From NCBI GenBank assembly GCA_002116315.1, contig KZ107840.1, forward strand, positions 2,161,664 through 2,225,663: a DNA stretch of 64,000 bases, given 5' to 3'. Shown here one piece after another: positions 32,420 through 43,084 of this stretch. Every line of letters starts with the position of its first letter. The first letter of the stretch is position 1. This DNA is from Epicoccum nigrum (taxonomy: Eukaryota > Ascomycota > Dothideomycetes > Pleosporales > Didymellaceae). The position numbers and the translations under genes were made by a program. The notes beneath the pieces are model-generated. The model was given only the letters and a program-made list of their open reading frames with translations. It had not been told where the DNA came from and did no database searches.

Positions 32420-35400
32420 TCAGAACTCGTCATCCCTATCCTCGCGACGCTTCTCCTTGTCCGGGCGACCGCGCATGCTGCCCATGGAGAAGTCTGCGCG
32501 GCGCTCACGCTCGACAAGGTCGAGGATGCCCCTTTCCTTGTCCCTATGGCCGTCTTTATCCTTGTGTTTACTCTTCTCGCGCTCCTTGTCCTTGTCCTTG
32601 TCCTTGTGGTTGTCCTTGTCCTTGTCGCGCTCTTTGTCTTTCTTCTTACGCTGGAAGGGTAGCACCCCACGCAGGCCGCGCTCGCGGCGGTCCTTTTCCT
32701 TGAGTTCCTTGGGCGCCTGCGCAGCGGAAAAGGCCGGCAGTGCCGTGGTGTATTCCTCCTCGTGGATGGAGCCGTCATCGCTGGCGGCTGTGCTGTGCTG
32801 CGGCCCAGGCTCTGCGCGCACCGTGCGTGTGTTCGAGTCGTGGGGCGACATCAGCTCAGGACGGGACGTGTTGATGGGCGCTGCGGGGTTGCTGCGGTGA
32901 AAGGATCCGGTCGAGCCCGAGGGAGTGGTGTGCGTCTGCGGGTAGGATGGCGCGGGTGCCATGTGCATGCCGTCGCTTGAGCCGGGAGGGGTTTCTTCTT
33001 CACCGGCTGAGGCTGATGCACTTGCTGATGCAGACGCCGACTGCGACGTAGTCATGGAGTCGTTCGCCGATGGAGCGTATCCACCGCGACTGCCGAAAGG
33101 GTTGACGTATGAGATCTGCTGGGAGGTGTTACTCCTAAGTGAGCTCTGAGAAGCATGGGACGCCGAGATGCTGGTGTTTGGTTGGTGCCGTGTCTTTGGT
33201 GGTGGTCTCATTGTGATGGGAGTTGTCGCAGTAGACGACGCCGAAAGGTCATCTCCGTTACCATACCCATTCCCTGGCGATGACGGTATATCGTCTACGT
33301 CTTCCTCTTTGATTGCATTTCGACTCCTGGTCATTGCGCCACGGTTTGCGTCCAAGTTTGCACCTTGCAGCTGCTCGATTAGCTCCTCCCATTTGACACT
33401 CAGCGACGAGGAGGGGCGTTCGGCAGGCTCAGCTCGATTCAAACAGTCCTTTGTGCGCTCACTAAGAGACACGCAGATATTGTGAAACCTGAGGAGATCA
33501 CCGTCACTCGCTTGAATCTCGTGAGCTGTCTTGGTAGTGTTCTCAAGCCAAAGACTAATAAGCATAGCAAAGTTGCGCGAATGATCGATCAAGTACGGCA
33601 ATGACGGGAAACCTTCTTTGAAAGTCGGAGGCAAGCGGTGCAGAATAGCAATCGGCGTGCTGTACGAAGGTGGAATTGGCGGAGCTGGGGAGTTGGCGGT
33701 TGAGACCGAGCAGATGTCGTCCAAGTATTTCTTGAATTCCAGGCGGTGCGAGGTGAGGAACGAATTCATAGGCTCCATCCATGCTTCTTTGGTACCGAAA
33801 GAGGACATGTTTGCAAGACCTTGCAAAGACTTTGCGATCAAGGTGAACGTTCTCCGAGCTTTCGCTTTTGGGTGGTCTGGTATTTGTTAGTAATCCAGTT
33901 ATATCGAGTAGCAAAATTGGCATACCCTTGAGCAAGCCGAACAACTTCGGGTTCAGCACAGCAGGGACGAAGAACCGTAGGAAAAGAAACCCGGAGACAC
34001 TACTGTACTTGACAGTGCGGAGGAAGTCGCCGTAGCGGTCTTCAGCACAAGCTTTGATGTGTCTGAAGATCACTCTGAGTTCCTGAGGGCACCTTTGTAC
34101 AGAGTTATAGATTACCCGCCAGACCTCTTCCGTACAGTTAATCAGTCGTCTCCAATTGCGGTCCAGCTCATGCTGAGAGGACACTCGATTGGGATCGACT
34201 TCGCAGTCCGGGTCTTTCTCGTTGATCTCCCGAAGCTTCTCACACAAAGTTTCCTCCAAGTACTCTTTCCCAAGCCTTTTCATGTGCAAATCTAATGACT
34301 TCGTGAGGAGAGTGTTGCCACGAAAGAGTAAGTTGGCTTCCAGCTTGGCATTGACGCCCATGTCTCGGACAAAGAGCTCCCGGTCGCTTGCAGAGCCGAA
34401 TGTTCCCCTGGCTGATTCGTTCGAGTCGCTGGAACCAAGTCGCTTGCTGAAGCGTAGGCGACTTGCAGGCGAATCCTTCAGCGTCCCATCGATCTCTTCT
34501 TCTACGAGTGCACATAACCAATCTGAAGCCGCTCCGGAGACTTGGAAAATGTTAAGCAGGTATTCAGATAACCGCTTCAGCTCATTTGGTACCATGTGGG
34601 CAATTTGTAGAGTCAGACTGTTCGAGAAGCGATGCAGCAATTCTGAAAGTGGATAGTAATCGCGGGCCATCAAAATCGCACACTCCTCGCTGCTGATGCG
34701 TACGAGCACTTCCCCAACGCTATTACCGTACATGTTGACGAGAGGCCACCACTTCTCAAGTTCCTGGTTCGGCCCCAGATCATCCAAGTAAATATCTGTC
34801 TTTCCAACAGTTTGGTCGAACGAGATACCAGCATAGCCGCCTTCCGAAGCATATGGATTATCGCTGACGGCTGCGTTGTCGAACGTTGTCTTGTCGTTCC
34901 GGAGGTAGCTCGGTGGCCGCTTCTTGAGCAGCAGCGAAGCCGTATGCAGCGCTGGTAGGTCCAAAAACTCGAATTCCTCTCTCCAGAACGGCGTGGTGCC
35001 TTCGTTTTTGACAGTCGTACGGGCGCGCGTCTCGCTGTCTAATGACACCTCGATAAGATACCCCCCGGGGTTTGTCGTGGCGGATGAAGTTGGCCGGATC
35101 GGTGTGGCCCCATCGCCAGCTCCTGTAACGACCTTGGGACTGATAGGAGGTATTAGTCGGGCTTCGATGACCTTGACGAAGAGAGATTTCTCCATGCGAA
35201 ACATGTCTTGGGTTTCAAATGATGGCGAGAGGGGTCCGTCTTCGTTCAGGGTGTCTAACTTGGGACCGTACAGTTGGGGCACGGTGAAGGCGCGCAAAAG
35301 AACGATCCAGACCTCGTACAAGACTCGGGATTCTAGCGACAGAAAAACGGGACGTAAAAGTGGTATCGATGAGGAAGCAGCGGTGTACTGCGGGTACACA

Positions 35401-36869
35401 GCTATGCAAAATTCGTTATCCAACACGGAAGGATCGAGTCGCTGGACGGCGCAGCGTGAGAGCTGGGAGAGTTGGACGGTCGATACGAGGGTGACATCGG
35501 TGTCCGAATACAGCTTGAGCTCACCGTTCTCACGCAGGGTGCACGACACTCGTCTCCACCGCCGCGAGCCGTGACTCTGAACGCGGTAGGCCTGGGGTCG
35601 CCCTGTGCTGGACTTGGGGGTACCTGTGTTACTGTAGGTCACACTCGTGTCCCAGTAAATCATCTTGCCGACCTTGATGATGGGAGCTTCCTTCTTGGGC
35701 GCCTCTTTGAGCAGCGACACCTCGGAGTGCCGCCTACTGTCTGCCAGGCGGCGCTCCATGATAACGGGGGTCTGCGGCTTGGCCATACGGTTCTGGATGC
35801 CCTTGGGCCGCATGGGCTGCCAGCAGAGAAGGGCAGCAAACCACGAGTCGAACTCGTCCTGGGTGGGCGGGCGCAGGTGGACCTCCAGCTTCGAGTTCTG
35901 GACGGTAACGTGCAGATATGCGGTGTAGGCCTCGCCGTCATAGGCGCTCTTGACGTGGCAGCCCCGCAGGTCTGGAATCAGGGTGCGGGTGTAAGTGGTC
36001 TCCTTCTGCGGCTCGTACAGCAGACTGCCGGCCTCCTCGTTGATGAAGCAGTACGATAGCGCCCAGGGGTTGGCCTCGCCGCGGCGGAAGGCCAACAGGC
36101 CCTGCATCTTGCCGCAGGTGGTGCGCATCAGGCTCTTCAGCTTGCGGACGTCGGCGGCAGGTACGGGCGAGACCCACGACTCGGGCTGGGTGCTGCTGGG
36201 GCTAGTGGCGGCGCTGGCGGGGATATGCTGCTGGTGCTGGTGCTGGAGCGGCAGGGCGGGCGGTGGGGGCGGGGGAGGAGTTTGCTGCTTGGGCGGGCGG
36301 CGGCTGTTGCTGCTGGCGGTGCGGATGGGTGTTTGTGTTTGCTGGATGGGGGTTATGGAGGGGTGCCCGATGCTGCTGACGAGCCCCTCCTCGAGGCTCT
36401 GGAAGCCGCTGGCGGCGCTGCTGTTGCTGTGGACAGAGCCAATGCGATGGCGGGCGCCCTCGCGCGCGGTGCTGCGCTCCTCCAGCGTGCGGGTGCGCGG
36501 GCGGCTGCTCTCGCCGCTGACGCCGCGGGCGCCATGTCTGCTGCTGCTGCTGTTGCTGTACGTGTCGCTGCTGCTGGCGCGGGCGGGCAGCGCTGGGTCC
36601 TGATTAGGGCGGGTGCTGGGGCTGGCGACGCCGCCGTGGTGTGAGCGCGGGCTCTGCGGCGGCGAGGCGTACAGCAGCGACTGCGACTGCGACTGCGACT
36701 CGGGCGGCGGGTCGGGGGTCACGGCGCGGATGGTGGTGCTCGTCGTGGTGCCGGTGGAGGTGGTGATGCTCGTGGTGAAGGTCGCGTACTCGAACTCGTC
36801 CCGCTGGACATTGCGGTCGGCCGTCGTCTGGCTCCTGTTGCGCCTCGAGGCAGCCGGTCGCTGGTCCAT
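32420..36869 (-). CDS. BUD2: RasGAP with PH and C2 domains, Bud2/CLA2-like
   Basis: Two exons on the minus strand, 36869-33926 and 33876-32420, give 1466 residues; the 49-base intron has a TACTAAC branch site and splicing restores FGLLKDHPKAKARRTFTLIA. After a disordered Ser/Pro/Gln-rich N-terminus come two PH-like regions (about 240-360 and 410-535), a C2 domain (about 556-660) and a RasGAP domain (about 740-1010) with the arginine-finger block LFRGNTLLTK (Arg near 848) and FLFLRFFVPAVLNPKLF. The C-terminal 400 residues are disordered, with a Lys/Asp repeat (KDKDKDKERE type). Yeast Bud2 is the GAP for the Ras-like GTPase Rsr1/Bud1, setting growth sites at the cortex; a role in polar growth is inferred. 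The frame stops at TGA (32422-32420), but the next 49 codons are open to a TAG at 32272-32270 (see findings). Confidence 0.9.
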
Positions 36870-37794
36870 GCTGACGCTGCAGGTGCAGGTGCAGGTGGAC
36901 GCAGTGCAGTGCGAGTGATGCCCTTAGCGAGGCCTCCTGCGACGGGCGCTCATCAATGCACACACTGGCAACGCGACGTCGAGGGGGGAGCAAAGTGGCT
37001 GCTGGTGCTGCTGGTGCTGCTGCTACGGTCGGCGAGTCTTGGATGGCTCGCGTGGCGCATTGCGGGACAATTGCATGTACCGGTAGCGGGCGGACGTAAA
37101 CCCTTATGGTAGGCCGTTAGTGTAGATAGACGAGCGACGGGCTCTGCCACCCTGCACGCAGCAATTAGAAGGTAGCGGTAGCGGTAGCGGTAGCACTCCA
37201 CCGAATGCTGTCAAGGCGGGTCTTCTAGAATCGCTGGCGTGGGCTCCGTCTCTGTCTGTGTGACGGGAGAGGCTCGGGCGTTGCGAGCATGTGCCCAGCA
37301 GACATCAAAACTAGTCGAGACGGCCAATCTCTGCAGAGCTCAGGACGTGGACGCGGACCTCGCAGCCCCCACGCGTGCCTGCACCCGTCCACGTCCAAAA
37401 ATCGGCGTGCTGTCCAGACTCCACACGCAGTGCAGCCAAGAGAAGAGCAACGGGCATGATGACAATGGCAGCGGCACACTCGAATGTTATCTCGGTCAGC
37501 ATGGTCGCGTGGTCGCTACATTCTCGTCAAGTGAATAGGTACATGGATATCATATCTGCTACACGCAAGCAAGCAAGCAAGCAAGCAAAAAAAATAATAA
37601 TATAGAAAAAATAAGAGAAAATGCACTGCACTGTACTGCACGCTCTGAGGCGGCGGCAGTGAGTGTGACGAAAGAGATGAACACGAAACCTGCCCCTGCA
37701 TAAGAGCCCCTGCCGCAGCAAACGCTTGCACTACCGTGGGCATGGTATAGCTGCCACTGGCCACACCTCCACCACTGCTCATACGAACCTGTGC
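36870..37794. other. Intergenic region upstream of the RasGAP gene
   Basis: No supported gene. It holds a GCAGGT-type repeat at about 36879-36898, a GGTAGC hexamer repeated four to five times at about 37171-37196, and a CAAG run followed by an A-rich stretch at about 37564-37615. These lie in the RasGAP promoter and the 3' flank of the next minus-strand gene. Confidence 0.5.
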
Positions 37795-39021
37795 TCATCT
37801 GAACGGACGCTCGTCCTCCATGCTCACGGGACTGAGCGGCTGCGACTGCGGCGGTGATGCTCCAGCCGTGCCTGGCTTGCGCATGGCCTGCTGCATCGTC
37901 TCGACCTGCAGCGGCAGCTCTTCGTTCAGGGGTGCGCTGTGTGCGACGTGGGACGCTGAAGGGCTGCCAGGTGACCGTGTGCGCGAGTGCTCAACGCCCT
38001 TCTCAGACGGAGCACCGCTCGTTGGAGGCGACGCTGGCAGCCGCACAGGCGAGGACGAGCGCTTGGCCGAGGTCGAATTCAGGCTCATGAAGTGGATGCC
38101 CTCTCCTGGGCCAAATGTCTCTCGGTCGTTCTCTACGTGCTCGGCCTGCACTACGTCGGCAAACGAGATGAAGCTGAGGCGCTTCACGTCCTCCGTGTCC
38201 AGCGACCCGTAGTTGGGCGTTGCCTCTGTTGTCTCGGTGATACTTGTATGGCTAGACACGACAGAATCTTCAGGTGCCAGCGAAGGCGAGTAGACTGAGT
38301 CGGTCAGGCTGGCAGAGACGGCTGCCGCAGCCGGCTGGTGTGCCGAATGTGTGACGATTTCAACCTTCTCAGGGCTGAGATGGTCGTCTGTGATGGCCAG
38401 CGCGGAGGCGTCCAGCGCGGGCGGTATCATGTCCTCCGTCTTGACATGGCTGGGGATGGCTGGGGAGGGCTCGGGCTCCTGCACGTTGCGCTCGAAGATC
38501 TGAGAGGACGCTGGGGAGGCGAGGCCAGGCGACGAGGTGCGGTGGACGCTATAACGGTTTGGCGAGACGCCAGTGCCAATGGGAGCAATGCGCGGGCTGC
38601 CGCGCGGAGACGCTCGGCGGTCAAATTGTGACGCAACAAGAGGTGGGGAGGGCAGCAAAGCCGGTGCTGAGGTCGAGGTCGTCGAGGCAGAGATAGGCGC
38701 TGATGCTGAGGTTGGTGCAGTCGTCGATGAGGTGGGCGAGAGCGTTCTTGTAGGCGCAACCTCACCAGCGAGCGCAAAGGCGTCCTTCTCAGCCTGTCCG
38801 ATCCCCTCCTGACGGCTGGCCAAGCCCAGCAGTTTCTTGCCCTTGGCCAAGATGCCCTCCCCTTCGGTCGTCGACTCGTCGGCCAGCTTGGCCACGGGCG
38901 CGCCAGGGGGCTGCAGGGCGGACTGCTGCGGGGGCATTGCTGATGCTGATGCTGGTGCGGGTGCGGGTGCGGGTGCGGGTGGGGGTGGGAGACGCGGTGT
39001 TGTTGCTGTGTCTCTGCGCAC
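37795..39021 (-). CDS. Disordered Ser/Pro-rich protein of unknown function
   Basis: One frame of 408 codons on the minus strand with no intron needed. It is dominated by Ser, Pro, Ala and Thr and is probably disordered. Two segments stand out as ordered or conserved-looking: EGILAKGKKLLGLASRQEG near the start and DVKRLSFISFADVVQAEH near residue 280, which I associate with uncharacterised fungal proteins. Several SP/TP sites suggest phosphorylation. The first Met at 39021 lies before a Pro/Ala repeat (PAPAPAPAPASASA); the Met at 38937 (MPPQQSALQPPG) is an equally plausible start, giving 380 residues. The N-terminal repeat is encoded by a tandem GGTGCG-type DNA repeat. No domain, signal peptide or membrane helix is seen. 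Confidence 0.72.
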   Translation of the reverse strand: MRRDTATTPRLPPPPAPAPAPAPASASAMPPQQSALQPPGAPVAKLADESTTEGEGILAKGKKLLGLASRQEGIGQAEKDAFALAGEVAPTRTLSPTSSTTAPTSASAPISASTTSTSAPALLPSPPLVASQFDRRASPRGSPRIAPIGTGVSPNRYSVHRTSSPGLASPASSQIFERNVQEPEPSPAIPSHVKTEDMIPPALDASALAITDDHLSPEKVEIVTHSAHQPAAAAVSASLTDSVYSPSLAPEDSVVSSHTSITETTEATPNYGSLDTEDVKRLSFISFADVVQAEHVENDRETFGPGEGIHFMSLNSTSAKRSSSPVRLPASPPTSGAPSEKGVEHSRTRSPGSPSASHVAHSAPLNEELPLQVETMQQAMRKPGTAGASPPQSQPLSPVSMEDERPFR

Positions 39022-40913
39022 ACAACGTCGAGTGGTGCGGCACTGCGTGGATGTCGAGGGTCGGGGGGAGCGTGCGGCGAGCTGGAGACGGCGGCCTGTA
39101 GGCTGTAGGGCGGGCGTAGTTATGCGCCGCGCTCAATGCTGTCACTGGGGTCGAATTGTTCTCGAAGGCCGACGCGCTTCTAGGATGCTGCAGAAGTGGG
39201 CTCGGGCTCGTTGGACCCTGGTTTGGTTCTCAGAAGGTCCTCAGTCGAGGATAGGTCCACTGCAAGCGCTTGCGGACAGAACGACCGACAGATGGAAGGC
39301 TGAGGTACGACTCCACAGTACACAGTACACAGTAGACGGGTACAAAGAGACTCGGGGGGTCTTGAGAAGAGATTGTATTCTCGGCAGAATCAAGTGTTGG
39401 GCGCATACCCCTCGAGGTCACGCCCACGTGCCTCCTCGGCCAATGATGTCAGCGCCCTCTATCGGGTCGATCCGTTCCCAGGCACAAGCACAAATCTCTA
39501 ACCTTCCTCTTTCCGCTCGTTCTAATGACGCGGCCGCACACCGGCAGCCGTTATGAACCAAGTTTTAAGTTTTTAAAGCAGAAAGCATCGCATGCACGAA
39601 GATCCCGACTAATCAACCTACTGATGAAGTGAATTCTCCAAGCGGCAGCACCGGCCTCGACTGAATGCTCGACCGCTTGTACTTCCTGTTGTCGGACATG
39701 GCCATGTTGTATCGCTGAAAGAGGGGCAGGTGCCCTCGGTGCACAGGTCAGCTCTTCAAACAGGGCATACCTATTACACATTGCCTCAATATCGGACAAT
39801 CCCTGGAGTGGAAGAACCAGCGCAAAATCTCAAGAAAAACTGACTGCTGTTGGCGTAGCCAGGTAACGGCGGCGGCCTCTCTACATAAGTATGTCTCTTC
39901 CAGAGGTCTGTCAATTGTCAGTGCGGCTCCTGGCCGCCAATGCCAAACATGAACAGCGGCGCCATTGTTCCCACTGGATCGTACAACGAAATTCGCCAGC
40001 CGCTTTTTGCATCCCTTTTCGCCCGCGGGTGCCGACCGTAGGAACATGTTAGGTACTGTATGTTGAACATCACTGTTCGGCCAGCTCAGTCGGCCAATCC
40101 AGGTCTCAGGCCAACGGGCGCTTCGGCAGGGCAGGCGTTTCGCCCGTTTCAGCACCCGCTGTCAACGCCAGCGTGACTTCTATGCATCTTGTCTCCAACA
40201 CACCTCCGCATCTGTCGCATCGCTGTCAAGACCCTTGACTATCGGCGCGTTTCACAACGCCGGGACTTCGTTTTGACACACGCTCCCACTCCTTCTCTAC
40301 GTGGGATTCTTACTCGCCTTGGCCAATGCATGGTCTCATGACTGCAAGGAAAAAGTCTATCACAAGCAGCGTCGCTTACGACTTGAACGCAGACCAATCA
40401 TCGGTCGAACCTTGTTAGGACTGCTAATGGTCACAACGGCACTCAAGCCTCTCTCTAAGATGATGGAAAATTGACCCGTGCAGACCCACCAAGCGCTTAC
40501 CCGAAAAGCTTGTCAAGGCTTGTCCCACCTCTTCCTCCGCGTCTCATCGTTCGGGTGTCTCGTTCGTCTTCAGACAAGCCTCAGCGAGCCTTGGTGCCGC
40601 AGATCTAGGGCTTGAGACTCACAAGCGGAGCACTCCGCTGCTGGTGTCGGCAAGGCCTGTCGCGCGCCTCAATGCCGTGTCACAAGTCAACCGCAGTTGT
40701 CTTTACAATCGTAAGTAGGGGTGTATAAGAAGGCTGCCAGCTTCGTGTAATTATCATCATCATCAAGCTTCTCATCTCTTCTCTTCGCTTCTTCTCTTCA
40801 ATTCTTAATCGAAGCGACTGGCTCGTTTCCAAATTCTTTAAACCATCCTTAACTTCTTACCTTTACTCTATCACATCTCTCAATACCGCTTTAATCAAGC
40901 AACTCCTTCCATC
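39022..40913. other. Intergenic region, divergent promoters
   Basis: About 1.9 kb with no supported gene, between the disordered-protein gene (minus) and the Egh16-like gene (plus). The frame at 39748-40155 shows no family features. The right end has a TATA box and a long pyrimidine tract, listed separately. Confidence 0.5.
40724..40802 (+). promoter_or_regulatory. Core promoter of Egh16-like gene: TATA box plus CT tract
   Basis: TATAAG at 40724-40729 is followed by ATCATCATCATC and then a CT-rich tract (40768-40802), a combination typical of strongly expressed or inducible filamentous fungal genes. The start codon is 111 bases after the tract, leaving a leader of about 100-150 bases. Confidence 0.55.
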
Positions 40914-41924
40914 ATGCGTTTCTCCGCTCTCGTCCTCACCTCCATGGCCCCCGCCCTCATCGCGGCCCACGGCAAGATCGCCGTAGTCCAAGGTGACGCT
41001 GGAGGCAACGGTACCGCCATTGGCATTCAGGGCGGCATCATTCCTGGCCCAGGCAGGAACAAGGTCACCGAGCCCGACACAACTGTCTTCGGAAAGACCA
41101 ACATCGCCACCGATGGACTCGGCAAAACTCAGGGTCAGGGCAAGAACACCGTTGCCATGGTCGCAGGCACTATGGCTCAGAGCGGCAACACGCTCCCTCA
41201 GGTCTCTGACGGCGGCATGATCACCGGTACCTTCCACATCGTTACCACTGACGGTGCCGGTCCCGTCTCCGCCATGATCGACCCCACTGGTACCGGCGCA
41301 TTCTCGACAGGTATCAAGGCCGCAGTCATGCAGGATGTGCCTGGCAACAAGGGCAACATCAAGGCCAACGGCCAAGTCCCCCGCAGCCTTGCTTACTGGG
41401 GCCTGCAAGCGCGCAGTTTGGTCAAGCGCGCCTCCAACGTCAACAAGGACTTCCCTATCGCGGTTCAGGTGCCCGCTGGAACTACCTGCAGCGGTACCGC
41501 GGCGGGCCAGCAGAACGTGTGCTTCATGAAGATTGCGAACAGCAACAAGGCCGGGCCATTCGGTGGTGTCATCGCTTTCCAGATGGCTAATGGTGCTGCT
41601 ACTCCTGTGGCTGGTGCTACCGGGACTGCTGGTACTGCTGGCACCGCTGGCACTGCTGGCACCGCTGGCACTGCTGGCACCGCTGGCACTGCTGGTACCG
41701 CTGGCACTGCTGGCACTGCTGGCACTGCTGGCACTGCTGGCACTGCTGGTACCGCTGGCACTGCTGGTACCGCTGGCACTGCTGGTACCGCTGGCACCGC
41801 TGGCACTGCTGGCACTGCTGGTACTGCTGGTACTGCTGCTACCGGCTCAACCACAACTATCACTGGCAAGGCTGGTGCCGCCGGCACTGCTAACGGCGCG
41901 ACTGCCAAGCGCTTCACTGCTTAG
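40914..41924 (+). CDS. Egh16-like (Gas1/Mas3-type) secreted protein with Gly-Thr-Ala repeat
   Basis: One exon of 336 codons. Residues 1-18 are a signal peptide (MRFSALVLTSMAPALIAA, cut before HGKIAVV). The body (about 19-232) matches the Egh16-like family of fungal secreted proteins: AVVQGDAGGNGTAIGIQGG, GGMITGTFHIVTTDGAGPV, PAGTTCSG and QNVCFMKIANSNKAGPFGG, with two cysteines near residues 193 and 203. Family members such as Gas1/Gas2 and Mas3 are expressed in appressoria and needed for full penetration in rice blast; the biochemical role is unknown. Residues about 236-309 are a Gly-Thr-Ala tripeptide repeated about 24 times, replacing the Ser/Thr or Pro-rich tails of other members. A Lys-Arg lies near residue 168 (LVKRAS) and another near the C-terminus. 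The tail may be O-glycosylated. Confidence 0.88.
   Translation: MRFSALVLTSMAPALIAAHGKIAVVQGDAGGNGTAIGIQGGIIPGPGRNKVTEPDTTVFGKTNIATDGLGKTQGQGKNTVAMVAGTMAQSGNTLPQVSDGGMITGTFHIVTTDGAGPVSAMIDPTGTGAFSTGIKAAVMQDVPGNKGNIKANGQVPRSLAYWGLQARSLVKRASNVNKDFPIAVQVPAGTTCSGTAAGQQNVCFMKIANSNKAGPFGGVIAFQMANGAATPVAGATGTAGTAGTAGTAGTAGTAGTAGTAGTAGTAGTAGTAGTAGTAGTAGTAGTAGTAGTAGTAGTAGTAGTAGTAATGSTTTITGKAGAAGTANGATAKRFTA
41619..41842 (+). repeat. Nine-base coding minisatellite (GGCACTGCT type)
   Basis: About 24 tandem copies of a 9-base unit encode Gly-Thr-Ala inside the Egh16-like gene. Variation is almost only at synonymous third positions (GGC/GGT, ACT/ACC), so the repeat has been kept in frame. Because the unit has no stop in any frame, false open frames appear on both strands. 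Confidence 0.9.
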
Positions 41925-42224
41925 ATACGCTATGCAGGCCATAGCTATCCACGACATGACACGAGATACCCACAATGATCGATTATTCCTATGTAACGTC
42001 AAGACCGTATATTGAAGCTACGAGGCTTAGCTTGGACCGCATATATACCGAATACATCTCTAGATACGCCTCACAAAAGGCTATATGTCCATACAGAACT
42101 CTACATAGACCCTCTCATAGCTCTCCAATAACATACAAATCATTACTTTCAAACTACAGCTTTCAATGTGCGATATTTGATGTCCCGTGTTCAAAGCGCG
42201 ATCCCTCACCCAAGTATACCGGCC
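41925..42224. other. Short intergenic region
   Basis: AT-rich 3' flanks of the Egh16-like gene and the small minus-strand gene. No gene or notable signal seen. Confidence 0.5.
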
Positions 42225-42592
42225 CTAGAGACAACACCACCCGCAACTCGCCCGCCAGACAAATTCCTCCCACTTGGCAAGCCACTTCCCGCATCCGCCT
42301 TCGCACCCACACCCCGGCCAGACAGGGAACTGGCAGCACTCTGCGCGCTCGTCGCGGCGCTGTTCGTCTGCCTCTGCGATTTGTGCGTGCCAAGCCATAT
42401 TTCCTTGCAGTTGTGGTTGGGCAGACATGGCCATCTGTGCTGGAGAGGGGACTTAGAGAGATATTGGGAATGGGCGAGGGTGGTGATGGTTCTGTTTTGA
42501 AGGGGGAAGGGGGAGGGGGTGCGGCACGTACGTTGGTAGCCCGAATACGCGGTGTCTGTGGCTTGACCAAGGGGAGCGTATTGCGTTGACAT
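42225..42592 (-). CDS. Small two-exon cysteine-rich protein, hypothetical
   Basis: Two exons on the minus strand, 42592-42532 and 42439-42225, with a 92-base GTACGT...TCCAG intron, give 91 residues. The N-terminal part is polar and Gln/Ala-rich (MSTQYAPLGQATDTAYSGYQ), followed by a charged helix-like stretch (NMAWHAQIAEADEQRRDER), then a tail with nine cysteines and six tryptophans (AECCQFPVWPGCGCEGGCG, ending SCGWCCL). There is no signal peptide, so it would be cytoplasmic or tail-associated; clustered C-terminal cysteines could be palmitoylated or bind metal. I do not recognise the family. An in-frame Met five codons upstream (42607) is possible. The choice of acceptor sets the frame of exon 2; others give chains without this composition. 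Confidence 0.45.
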
Positions 42593-43084
42593 GTTGCTGC
42601 TATACAACCCTTCACAATGTCCCAGTGTCGTGATCTTTTCTATCTTCGTATTTGCGGTGGTAGAGAATGTTGTTGTGTGATAAGTGGGGACGCGCTCGTT
42701 TCGAGATTGCTGATGGAGAACAAAACCGTTCAGTCAGAATCTGATTCTTGCAGTATTGTCAGTTGTCAATCATAGATGCATGATGAGAACCACTTTGCTT
42801 CTCTAGATGTATGTATACTTTCGTTCGCGCCAAGAAAAGCCACACCGCGGACTTGAGGCTGTAGTCGAGGCGTCCAGCCCTGCGGGCAGGGGTTTGACCA
42901 AGCGAAATGTCTCTGTAGAGCACGGATTGTTATTTGACCCTGCGAGTCCACAAAAGCGCAATTTTGGCCATTCGCCAAGAAAGGTGAGGTCTGGATGGTG
43001 TTGCGATGATGTCCGTTGGACCTTACCGGTCGTGCAAGTGTCTTGTTATGCTATTGTGTCTACATCAAGGGCTCCTGTACAAAT
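42593..43084. other. Intergenic region
   Basis: Promoter of the small cysteine-rich gene and the 3' flank of the cyclophilin gene. Nothing else seen. Confidence 0.5.

Noticed and set aside
41465..41917. A 150-codon minus-strand frame made of Val-Pro-Ala repeats, and a Leu-rich plus frame at 41533-42015
   Set aside because: Both are shadows of the 9-base coding minisatellite of the Egh16-like gene, whose unit has no stop in any frame.
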